Shown: positions 8,048-20,699 of the stretch, one piece after another | Position numbering within the stretch: position 1 is the first letter of the stretch | How the letters are laid out: each line of letters begins with the position of its first letter | From: CAIKMD01 sp035277525 | GTDB lineage: Bacteria > Pseudomonadota > Alphaproteobacteria > ATCC43930 > CGMCC-115725 | Assembly: GCA_035277525.1 (NCBI GenBank) | Contig: DATEKH010000210.1 | Span: forward strand, 1 to 64,000 | Length of the DNA: 64,000 bases | Direction of reading: 5' to 3' | Made by a program: the position numbers and the translations under genes | The notes under the pieces: generated by a model | Seen by the model: only the letters and a program-made list of their open reading frames with translations | Database searches by the model: none | What the model was told of the DNA's origin: nothing

Positions 8048-9694
8048 ATGCCGATGCGACGATCCGGCATGGATTCTCAGCCCGATCTGCAGCAGCAACT
8101 CGTCGCGCCGCTCGAACAGCTGCTGGCCAGCGGCGGCGATACGCGGCTTGCGCTCGATCCGGTCAGCCGCTTGAACGGTTACGGCTGCCGGCCCTTTCCG
8201 CGGCCGGATGCGTTCACCTTTGCCTCCTCGACTGCGACCTCGATCTCGGGCCGCGCCTATGCCGCGGCCGCGGCCGCGCGCCAGAGTTTGCTGCGCGAGA
8301 GTGCGCGAATCGGGTTCGAGCGCGCCTTTTGCGCGGCGATGCGCGCGCTCAGGGCCGAGCTGAAGAGCTTGCTGGGGCTCGAGGCCTCGGGCTGCGAAAT
8401 CGTGTTCTCGCCATCCGGAACCGATTCCCAGCTGCACGCGACGGTGCTGGCGCGTGCGATCATAGGCGCGCCGCTCACGAGCATCATCGCCGCGGCTGAC
8501 GAGACCGGCGGTGGCACGATCTTCGCAACGCGTTGCTGTCACTTCAATGCCGTGACCGCGCAAGGCATCGCGGTCGTCAAAGGCGAGAAACTCGCGGGCA
8601 TCGACGAGGAGATCGAGTGTCTCGCCATCGCCGCGCGCACCGAGCGCGGCGTGCCGCGCCCGGTCGCCGACATGGACGCAGAAATTTCGGATAGGGTCGC
8701 ATGCGCGCTCGCCACGAAAAAGCGCGTGGTGCTGTTCGCAATGGACAGCTCCAAATTCGGCCTGCGTGCGCCGAGCAGCGAAGCGTTGCGCCGGCTCGCC
8801 GCGCGCTCGGGCGAGGGGCTGCAAATCGTCATCGATGCTTGCCAGACGAGGCTCGGACGCAAGCGCCTACGCTCCTATCTCGACCAAGGCTTCATGGTGC
8901 TGCTGACCGGCTCGAAATTCTTCACCGGTGCACCTTTCAGCGGGGCGCTGCTGATACCGCGCGCACTTGCCGCACGCTACGCCGCCATCGCGCGCGTTCC
9001 AGCCGGCTTGCGCGAATACACCAATCGCGACGATTGGCCGGAAGCCTTTGCCGGGCTACGCGCGGCCCTGCCGACGCATGCGAATCTCGGCATGTGGCTG
9101 CGCTGGGTTTCGGCGGCCGAGGAGATGCGCGACTATTTCGCGGTTCCGCTGTCCTTCCGGGAGCTCGCGCTGCGGCAATTCGCAGAGACCGTTCCCCAGC
9201 TGATGGCGGCCGAGAGCTGCGTCGAAGCGCTGCCGGTCGCGGATCCTGTTCGCGAGGAAGCCGATGATCAGGAGCTCGGCCTGCGCACCATCTTCCCCTT
9301 CTTCGTCATGCGCAACGGGCGGGCTTTGCCACAGGCGCAGGCGGCAACGCTTTACCATGCGCTGAATGACGACATGTCGCCCTTTCTGCCCGCGATGCTG
9401 CCGCCGATGCAGCGCCTTCTCGCCGCGCGGCGCTGCCATATCGGCCAGCCGGTTGCGCTGCCCGATGGTCAGGGCGGCTTGCGGGGCGCGCTGCGCATCA
9501 GCGCGGGCGCACGCATCGTTTCCGAAAGCTGGGGCCCGGATTTAACCCGCGCGCGCGACAGGCTGCGCGGCGAGTTCGATCAGGTGCGCGCCATCCTCGA
9601 GAAGATTCGTCTGCTTATGCGTCATTTCGACGATATCGAGCCCGCCTATGCGCAATTTCGCGCGGCAGCTCCCCGCCGGAGCAGCGCCGCATGA
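8048..9694 (+). CDS. PLP-dependent fold-type I enzyme of unassigned class
   Basis: A 548-residue protein with the layout of a fold-type I pyridoxal-phosphate enzyme. FSPSGTDSQLHATVLA (about residues 119-134) resembles the phosphate-binding glycine loop, VIDACQTR supplies the ring-nitrogen aspartate (Asp263), and LLTGSKFFTGAPFSGALL supplies the probable Schiff-base lysine (Lys290). It is longer than usual aminotransferases and I do not recognise a characterised subfamily. The ATG at 8048 follows AAGGA by nine bases; a TTG three codons upstream is less likely. The next gene starts inside its stop codon. Candidate activities are transamination, lyase or Claisen-type chemistry; none is proven by sequence. 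Confidence 0.75.
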   Translation: MPMRRSGMDSQPDLQQQLVAPLEQLLASGGDTRLALDPVSRLNGYGCRPFPRPDAFTFASSTATSISGRAYAAAAAARQSLLRESARIGFERAFCAAMRALRAELKSLLGLEASGCEIVFSPSGTDSQLHATVLARAIIGAPLTSIIAAADETGGGTIFATRCCHFNAVTAQGIAVVKGEKLAGIDEEIECLAIAARTERGVPRPVADMDAEISDRVACALATKKRVVLFAMDSSKFGLRAPSSEALRRLAARSGEGLQIVIDACQTRLGRKRLRSYLDQGFMVLLTGSKFFTGAPFSGALLIPRALAARYAAIARVPAGLREYTNRDDWPEAFAGLRAALPTHANLGMWLRWVSAAEEMRDYFAVPLSFRELALRQFAETVPQLMAAESCVEALPVADPVREEADDQELGLRTIFPFFVMRNGRALPQAQAATLYHALNDDMSPFLPAMLPPMQRLLAARRCHIGQPVALPDGQGGLRGALRISAGARIVSESWGPDLTRARDRLRGEFDQVRAILEKIRLLMRHFDDIEPAYAQFRAAAPRRSSAA

Positions 9695-10938
9695 GCGATC
9701 TCGTCTGGCAGCAGGCGGCGGACGCGCCGCTCGGCGTGGCGAAGCTTTCGAAGCTGGCCTTTGACGGGGTCGATCTCGGCCCGCTGCGCAGCCAGCTCCT
9801 CGACAAATATGTTTTCGAGCCCGAGAACGCCGCCGCGCTGATGGACCTTTCAGTCATCGAGCAACTCCTCGGCAATGTCGAGGACGGGCTGGCGCGGCAG
9901 CAAGAGGCTTTGGCGCTGCGCCGCGTCTACCGCTCGCCTTGCGCCGCGGCCAAGCCCGCGCTGCGTCTTCTCGCCTTTTCCGCGCCCGGCGATATCGGCA
10001 ACAACACGCCGCTCGAATTCCTCCTCGAGGACACGGGCATTGCCCTCACCACGCTCTACGTCGTCCCGGGCGAGCCGTTTCCAGCGCAAATTCCCGAGCA
10101 TGATGTGGCGATCGTCGCCGCTTGCGAGAGCGACGACAACCGTCCCGCGCTTATGGAGATTGCGCGGCGCGCGCGCAACTGGCCGAAACCCGTGCTCAAC
10201 GATCCCGATCAGATCGCATTCTTAGCGCGCGAGCGGCTGCACACCCTGGTCAAGCCGGTGCCGAGCGTCGAGATGCCGGTGACGATCCGCATCGATCGCA
10301 CCAGCCTTGCCGAAATCGCCGTCGGCAAGGCCGCGCTGCGCTCGCATCTGGCCGACGGCGCCTTTCCGCTGATCGCGCGCCCGATCGGCTCGCATGCGGG
10401 GCGCGGTCTGAAGAAACTCGACGATCCCGCCGCGCTCCGCTCCTATCTCGCCGAACGCGGCGAAAGCGGGTTCTATCTCTCGCGCTACGTCGATTACCGC
10501 AGCCCGGACGGGCTGTTCCGGAAATACCGCATCGTCTTTATCGACGGCCGTGCCTATGCCTGCCATATGGCGATCGCCGATCAATGGATGATCTACTATC
10601 TGAACGCCGGGATGTCGGAGAGCGCAGAGAAGAAGATCGAGGAAGAGCGGTTCATGACCGCTTTCGCCACGGAATTCGGCCGCCGCCACCGCGCCGCGCT
10701 TTCGGCCTTGGCCGACCGTATCGGCCTCGATTATTTCGGCATCGATTGCGCGCAGACGCCGGATGGCCGGCTGCTGCTCTTCGAAGCCGATATCGCGATG
10801 ATCGTACACCTGATGGATTCGCCGGTGATCTTTCCCTATAAAGTCGCGCAAATGCGTAAGGTCTTCGGCGCTTTTGCCGCGATGCTCGAGGAGCGCGCCT
10901 TGCCGGCGCCGGAGCGCCGCGCCGACACGGCGGCATGA
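9691..10938 (+). CDS. TPR-like/ATP-grasp (RimK-type) ligase-like protein
   Basis: A 415-residue protein. Residues about 45-85 look like tetratricopeptide helices (LMDLSVIEQLLGNVEDGL, RQQEALALRRVYRSP). A Rossmann-like segment follows (LRLLAFSAPGDIGNNTPLEF), then an ATP-grasp domain from about residue 195: a lysine/arginine strand FPLIARPIGSHAGRGLKKL, FRKYRIVFIDGRAYACHMAI, and the metal-binding end DGRLLLFEADIAMIVHLMD. ATP-grasp enzymes join a carboxylate to an amine or thiol through an acyl-phosphate. It overlaps both neighbours by four bases, so its partners are a PLP enzyme and an amino-acid decarboxylase. Together they could make an amide-linked small molecule. The family has no function known to me. 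Confidence 0.75.
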   Translation: MSDLVWQQAADAPLGVAKLSKLAFDGVDLGPLRSQLLDKYVFEPENAAALMDLSVIEQLLGNVEDGLARQQEALALRRVYRSPCAAAKPALRLLAFSAPGDIGNNTPLEFLLEDTGIALTTLYVVPGEPFPAQIPEHDVAIVAACESDDNRPALMEIARRARNWPKPVLNDPDQIAFLARERLHTLVKPVPSVEMPVTIRIDRTSLAEIAVGKAALRSHLADGAFPLIARPIGSHAGRGLKKLDDPAALRSYLAERGESGFYLSRYVDYRSPDGLFRKYRIVFIDGRAYACHMAIADQWMIYYLNAGMSESAEKKIEEERFMTAFATEFGRRHRAALSALADRIGLDYFGIDCAQTPDGRLLLFEADIAMIVHLMDSPVIFPYKVAQMRKVFGAFAAMLEERALPAPERRADTAA

Positions 10939-12383
10939 CGGCGACCGAGCGCGCGGGCGAGGAGCCGACGCTCGATCCCGAGGATTGGGCGCAGTTCCGG
11001 GCCGAGGGGCACCGGATGCTCGACGACATGCTGGACTACCTCCAGCAATTGCGCGCGCGCCCGGTCTGGCGGCCCATGAGCGACGGGCTGCGCGCAAGCT
11101 TTCGCGAACCGCTGCCCAAGACGCCCGCCGCGCTAAGCGAGGTTTATCGCGATTTCCTCGAGCGCATCCTGCCCTATGGCAGCGGCAATACCCATCCGGC
11201 TTTTATGGGTTGGGTGCAGGGAGCCGGCACGCCGGTCGGCATGCTGGCAGAGATGCTGGCCGCGGGACTCAATCCCAATTGCGGCGGGCGCAATCACGCG
11301 GCGATCGAGGTCGAACGTCAGATCACGGCCTGGGCGCGCGAGATCTTCGATTTTCCGCCACAGGCCAGCGGCCTCTTCGTCACCGGCAGCTCGATCGCCA
11401 ATTTCATCGCGCTCATCGTCGCGCGCACGGCGCGGCTCGGTTCCGAGAGCCGTCGTGACGGCATCGCCTCCACGGGCCAACGCCTGACGGCTTATGTCTC
11501 CGCCGCGGCCCATGCCTGTATCCCGCAGGCGATGGAACTTGCCGGTTTCGGCCGCGCGGCTTTGCGTCTCATCCCGACGGATCAGGGCCAGCGTATCGAT
11601 CGCGAGGCGTTGCGCGCCACGATCGCGGCCGACCGGCGGGCCGGCGCCGTGCCCTTTTTTCTGATCGGCAATGCCGGAACCGTCGATACCGGCGCGATCG
11701 ACGATCTCGACGCCCTGGCCGAACTCGCCGAGGCCCAAGGCCTGTGGTTCCACATCGATGGCGCGCTGGGCGCGCTTGCGGTGCTGGCACCCTCGGTGAA
11801 GCCGCTCTTCAAGGGTATCGAGCGGGCGGCGTCGATTGCGTTCGACTTCCACAAATGGGGCCAGGTTCCCTACGACGCCGGCTACATCCTCGTGCGCGAC
11901 GGCGCGCTCCACCGCGCCGCTTTCGCCTCCGAGGCGGCCTATCTCGGCCGCGAAACGCGCGGTCTTGCCGGAGGCTCGCCTTGGCCTTGCGATTATGGCC
12001 CCGATCTGTCGCGCGGGTTTCGGGCGCTCAAGACCTGGTTCACACTCAAAGTCCACGGGACCGACCGGCTGGGCGCGGCGATCGGCCGCAGCTGCGCGCT
12101 CGCGCAATATCTGAAGCGTCGCGTCGAGGCCGAGCCGCGTCTCGAATTGATGGCGCCAGTCGCGCTCAATATCGTCTGCTTCCGTCATCGCGGCGCGGAT
12201 CCCGACCGCCTCAACGCCGCGATCGTCGTCGATCTCCAGGAGCAGGGCATCGCCGCGCCGTCGATGACGCGGATCGGCGGCGCTGTCGCGATCCGCGCCT
12301 GCCTCATCAATCACCGCACGGCGCGCCGCGACATCGATGCCCTCATCGAGGCGGTCCTGGCGCGGGGCGGGCGCTCCGCTTAG
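10935..12383 (+). CDS. Group II PLP-dependent amino-acid decarboxylase
   Basis: A 482-residue enzyme of the aromatic amino acid, glutamate and diaminobutyrate decarboxylase family. Hallmarks are NTHPAFMGWVQGAGTPVGML near residue 90, the cofactor aspartate in WFHIDGALGA (Asp275) and the Schiff-base lysine in FDFHKWGQVPYDAG (Lys307). The length is typical. These cytoplasmic enzymes turn an L-amino acid into its amine and CO2; the substrate cannot be read directly, though the family usually takes aromatic or acidic amino acids. It is the last gene of the MFS/PLP/ATP-grasp operon, overlapping the preceding gene by four bases. Providing an amine for the ATP-grasp ligase is the simplest idea for its role. 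Confidence 0.85.
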   Translation: MTATERAGEEPTLDPEDWAQFRAEGHRMLDDMLDYLQQLRARPVWRPMSDGLRASFREPLPKTPAALSEVYRDFLERILPYGSGNTHPAFMGWVQGAGTPVGMLAEMLAAGLNPNCGGRNHAAIEVERQITAWAREIFDFPPQASGLFVTGSSIANFIALIVARTARLGSESRRDGIASTGQRLTAYVSAAAHACIPQAMELAGFGRAALRLIPTDQGQRIDREALRATIAADRRAGAVPFFLIGNAGTVDTGAIDDLDALAELAEAQGLWFHIDGALGALAVLAPSVKPLFKGIERAASIAFDFHKWGQVPYDAGYILVRDGALHRAAFASEAAYLGRETRGLAGGSPWPCDYGPDLSRGFRALKTWFTLKVHGTDRLGAAIGRSCALAQYLKRRVEAEPRLELMAPVALNIVCFRHRGADPDRLNAAIVVDLQEQGIAAPSMTRIGGAVAIRACLINHRTARRDIDALIEAVLARGGRSA

Positions 12384-12883
12384 CGCCCTGGGCGCGCCGA
12401 TGTCTGCCGTGGAAAATGGTTCAGTCAGTACAATTTCTAAAATTCGAACTATTAGCGGGAAATTAAAGAAGCTTCGCCACAGTTTCGCGCGAGCGCAACC
12501 GAACATTTCGCCGGTCAAGTCAGTCGAAACGGCGGCTGGTACGACTTCGCTGGACTATGAAAAAGCTCATCGCCATTTTTCCCTCGGGCTACGACTGGTC
12601 CGGCGCAGTCGAGGACGGGCTTGCCTTCGGGCTCGGCGCCGCGGTCTTCATGAGAATCGTTCCCCCGATGCTTCGCATTGCGGTCGCGGCAACCGCCCGC
12701 ATGCGGCCCAATTCCGGCCGCGATGGCGCTCAAGCCCTGCCTTGCTTGAAGATTTTTGGTCAGCGCCGCTGACGTACTTCTTGACTCGTCCACCCCACGT
12801 AACGATGCTGTCCTGGGGAGGCCGCGCATCTGCGGTCTGCCGCCTGCGCGGACAGAAGGGGTTGAGAGAGGGGTTCGGAAGGG
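12384..12883. other. 500-bp intergenic region upstream of gltB
   Basis: No gene I can support lies here. The first part (12421-12475) is AT-rich for this genome, and the rest returns to normal composition. TTGACT (12781-12786) followed after 17 bases by GATGCT (12804-12809) is a possible gltB promoter about 75 bases before the start codon; the -10 match is poor. A 71-codon plus-strand frame at 12557-12772 has no recognisable domain and no clear ribosome-binding site. The length would leave room for nitrogen- or amino-acid-responsive control of gltBD, but I see no unambiguous operator. Confidence 0.4.
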
Positions 12884-17524
<4,641 letters not shown>

Positions 17525-17526
17525 GA

Positions 17527-18966
17527 ATGGCGAATCCGACCGGCTTTCTCGAATTCCAGCGCCGCGACCGCTCTTACGACCCTGTCGAGGATCGGCTGAA
17601 GCATTATCGCGAGTTCGTGCGGCCGCTGCCGCTGGACGAGTTGCGGCGGCAGAGCGGGCGCTGCATGGACTGCGGCACGCCGTTCTGCCATCACGCCTGC
17701 CCGGTCAACAACATCATCCCGGATTGGAACGATCTCACCTATCGCGGCGACCCGCGCGCGGCGTTGGCCGTGCTTCACCGCACCAACAACTTCCCCGACG
17801 TCACCGGCCGCGTCTGCCCAGCGCCCTGCGAGGCCGCCTGCACGCTCAACCTCATCGAGCAGCCGGTAACGATCAAGACGATCGAGCACGCGATCATCGA
17901 GCGCGGCTGGGAAGAGGGCTGGGTCGAGCCGGTGATCGCCACGCACCGCAGCGGCAAGCGGGTCGCAGTGGTGGGCTCGGGTCCGGCGGGCTTGGCTTGC
18001 GCCCAGCAGCTCGCGCGGGCGGGCCACGACGTCGCGGTATACGAGAAAGCCTCGCGCATCGGCGGCTTGCTCCGCTACGGAATTCCCGATTTCAAGCTCG
18101 AGAAGCATGTGATCGACCGCCGCGTCGCGCAGATGCGCGCCGAGGGGGTGGAGTTCCACCCCAACGCTCATGTCGGCGTCACCTTGCCGATCGAGAAGCT
18201 GATGCACGGCTATCATGCAGTGGTGCTGGCGATCGGCGCCGAGGTGCCGCGCGACCTTCCGGTCCCGGGCCGCGAGCTCGAAGGCATTCATTTCGCCATG
18301 GATTTCCTGACGCAGCAAAACCGCCGCGTCGGCGGCGAGCGCGTCCATGGCGACGACATTCTCGCCACCGGCAAGCATGTGCTCGTGATCGGCGGCGGCG
18401 ACACCGGTTCGGATTGCATCGGCACGTCGAATCGCCAGGGCGCCAAATCGGTGACGCAGATCGAAATCCTCACCATGCCGCCCGAGCACGAGGACAAGCT
18501 GCTGACCTGGCCCGACTGGCCGATGAAGCTCAGGACCTCGAGCTCCCAGGAAGAGGGCATCAAGCGCGACTGGTCAGTCTCGACCAAGTGCTTCACGGGC
18601 AAGGACGGCCATGTCAAAGGCCTTTCGGCCGTGCGTGTCGAATGGCGGACCAGCAACGAGGGCCGCCCGGTGATGGAAGAGGTGCCCGACAGCCATTTCG
18701 AGATCCGCGCCGAACTCGTGCTGCTCGCCATGGGCTTCCTTCATCCGCAACGCAACGGCGCCGTCGCGGGCTTGAAGCTCGCCCTCGATCCGCGCGGCAA
18801 TCTGAAGGCGGATACCGAGCATTACCGCGGCTCGGTCGACAAGGTGTTCTGCTGCGGCGATGCACGCCGCGGCCAATCGCTCGTGGTGTGGGCGATCCGC
18901 GAAGGGCGCCAATGCGCGCGCGCGGTCGATGAATATCTGATGGGAAGCTCTGACCTGCCGCGCTAG
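17527..18966 (+). CDS. gltD: Glutamate synthase (NADPH) small subunit
   Basis: A 479-residue GOGAT beta subunit that takes electrons from NADPH and passes them to GltB. The N-terminal domain carries the cysteine cluster CMDCGTPFCHHACPVNN (Cys46, 49, 54, 58) and a second set in GRVCPAPCEAACTLN for the [4Fe-4S] centres. An FAD-binding VAVVGSGPAGLACA is near residue 148 and an NADPH-binding VLVIGGGDTGSD near residue 285. The ATG at 17527 is two bases after the gltB stop; the frame stays open upstream, but homology to GltD begins at PTGFLEFQRRDRSYDP. It is translationally coupled to gltB. Confidence 0.96.
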   Translation: MANPTGFLEFQRRDRSYDPVEDRLKHYREFVRPLPLDELRRQSGRCMDCGTPFCHHACPVNNIIPDWNDLTYRGDPRAALAVLHRTNNFPDVTGRVCPAPCEAACTLNLIEQPVTIKTIEHAIIERGWEEGWVEPVIATHRSGKRVAVVGSGPAGLACAQQLARAGHDVAVYEKASRIGGLLRYGIPDFKLEKHVIDRRVAQMRAEGVEFHPNAHVGVTLPIEKLMHGYHAVVLAIGAEVPRDLPVPGRELEGIHFAMDFLTQQNRRVGGERVHGDDILATGKHVLVIGGGDTGSDCIGTSNRQGAKSVTQIEILTMPPEHEDKLLTWPDWPMKLRTSSSQEEGIKRDWSVSTKCFTGKDGHVKGLSAVRVEWRTSNEGRPVMEEVPDSHFEIRAELVLLAMGFLHPQRNGAVAGLKLALDPRGNLKADTEHYRGSVDKVFCCGDARRGQSLVVWAIREGRQCARAVDEYLMGSSDLPR

Positions 18967-19046
18967 CGCGTCGCGACCGTCGGCGCGATCCCTCGCCCGT
19001 TGCATGCAGCCATCGCTGGCTTGCGCGCGATGACAGGAGGCCTTAG

Positions 19047-20522
19047 ATGTCGGCGATGCTGCGCCCGATCCTCGCCCTGGCAAGCGCCGCGCTGCTCGCG
19101 GGGTGCGGCCTCATTCCCGGTTATAAGCCGCCCCCTGCGCCCACCGAGACGGGCTACACGCCAAATGCCCTGCCGAGCGTGCTGTCGGCGAGCGGCGCAG
19201 GCGCGGACCAGCATTTCGTGCTGGGACAGCAGATTTCCGGCTCGTGGTGGAAGCTTTTCCGCTCTTCGGAGCTCGACAAGGTCCTCGAGGAAGCCGTCCA
19301 AGGCAACCGCACCCTCGCCGCCGCCAAGGCGAGCCTCGACCAAGCGCACGAGGCCGTTGCGGTCGCCGCCGGCGGCTATTACCCGCAGGTCGATTTCGGC
19401 GCGAGCGCGGAACGCCAGCGCAACAACTTCAAAGCGGTGGGCATCACCGTATTTCCGCCGAAGGAATTCAACGTCTATACTTTTGGGCCGACGGTCAGCT
19501 ACAGCTTCAATCCCGCGGGGTTGACGATCAAACGCGTCGAGCAGGCGCGTGCTCTCGAGGCGGCGCAGAATTACGAGATGCAGGCGGCCTACCTCACGCT
19601 CACGGGCAGCGTCGCCACCGAAATCATCACCATCGCGTCGATCCGCGCCCAGATCAAAGCGGTCGAGGATTTGCTCACCGACGATCAGCACAATCTTCAG
19701 CTCGTCCGCGACGAATTGCGTGCGGGCGCCGCGACCGATCTCGATATCGAGACGGCCAACAGCCAGCTCGCGAGCGACAGAACCTCGCTGCCGCCGCTGC
19801 GCCAGCAATTGAGCACGGCCCAACATGCGCTCGCCGTGCTCGCCGGCAAGCCGCCGGCGGCCTGGTCGCCGCCCGAGATCGATCTCGACGCGCTGACCCT
19901 TCCCGCCGAGCTTCCGGTGAGCCTGCCCTCGGCGCTGGTCCATCAGCGGCCCGACATTCTCGTCGCAGAAGCGCAGCTCCACGCGGCCTCCGCCGCCGTC
20001 GGTGTCGCCAATGCCGAACTCTATCCCAACATCACGCTGTCGGCCGGCGTGATGCAGCAGTTCCTCACGCCGCAGACGATCTTCGATCCGGCCAGCAATA
20101 TCTGGAATGTCGGCGCGTCCATGGCCGCGCCGCTGTTCCATGGCGGTGCGCTGCGCGCGCAAAAGCGCGGCAGCGAGGATGCGTATCAGGCGGCGCTCGC
20201 CACTTACGAGCAAACCGTGCTGCAATCCTTCGGCCAGGTCGCCGATCTGCTCGAAGGTCTCTCGCACGACGCGGAACTCCTTGCCGCCGAGCAGACCGCG
20301 TATCAATCCGCGGAGAAGGCGCTCGATCTCGTACGCACGAGCTACGGCCTTGGCAATTCGACCTTGCTCCAGGTGCTGGACGCGCAGCGCGTTTTCCAGC
20401 AGGCGCGCATCGGCCTCGCCCGCGCGCAGGCGCAGCGCTATCTGGATAGCGCGCAACTTTTCGTGGCGATGGGCGGCGGCTGGTGGGAGCGCACGCCTGC
20501 CCCCGCCGCCCCGGCGCAGTAG
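19047..20522 (+). CDS. Outer-membrane efflux lipoprotein (NodT/OprM family), first copy
   Basis: A 491-residue outer-membrane factor of RND efflux systems. The signal peptide ends in a lipobox (ALLAGCGLIPGY, Cys near residue 21). Two TolC-type repeats follow: WWKLFRSSELDKVLEEAVQGN in the first half, and ALVHQRPDILVAEAQLHAASAAVGVANAELYPNITL in the second. The length is typical. It precedes the membrane fusion protein gene by 177 bp, a gap containing promoter-like DNA, so it may be transcribed partly apart from the pump genes. A second outer-membrane factor gene ends the same locus (28430-29938). Confidence 0.9.
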   Translation: MSAMLRPILALASAALLAGCGLIPGYKPPPAPTETGYTPNALPSVLSASGAGADQHFVLGQQISGSWWKLFRSSELDKVLEEAVQGNRTLAAAKASLDQAHEAVAVAAGGYYPQVDFGASAERQRNNFKAVGITVFPPKEFNVYTFGPTVSYSFNPAGLTIKRVEQARALEAAQNYEMQAAYLTLTGSVATEIITIASIRAQIKAVEDLLTDDQHNLQLVRDELRAGAATDLDIETANSQLASDRTSLPPLRQQLSTAQHALAVLAGKPPAAWSPPEIDLDALTLPAELPVSLPSALVHQRPDILVAEAQLHAASAAVGVANAELYPNITLSAGVMQQFLTPQTIFDPASNIWNVGASMAAPLFHGGALRAQKRGSEDAYQAALATYEQTVLQSFGQVADLLEGLSHDAELLAAEQTAYQSAEKALDLVRTSYGLGNSTLLQVLDAQRVFQQARIGLARAQAQRYLDSAQLFVAMGGGWWERTPAPAAPAQ

Positions 20523-20699
20523 CGCCCGCGAGACGAGATCTCCGGGAATTCAAGGCCTTATCACGCAGACGCGGCGTTCTCGAGGGGTTGTGCTACAATG
20601 TCCGACGGGTCGTCGGTGGGGATCGCGCGGCGTCGGCCGCCCTATAATAGGTCGGTCGAACGCACCTGCCATTTTTAGTCATCCCGCTCGGTTAAGGAA
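20523..20699. promoter_or_regulatory. Intergenic gap with -10-like elements before the RND pump genes
   Basis: This 177-bp gap contains TACAAT (20594-20599) and an exact TATAAT (20643-20648), both unusual in such GC-rich DNA. It ends with TTAAGGAA directly before the membrane fusion protein ATG. No good -35 stands at 16-18 bases from either hexamer. It probably holds the pump promoter; I found no clear operator. Confidence 0.35.

Noticed and set aside
12557..12772. A 71-codon plus-strand frame (starts MKKLIAIFPSGYDW) upstream of gltB
   Set aside because: No domain, no clear ribosome-binding site and poor coding-like composition at its end; kept only as a note in the intergenic entry.
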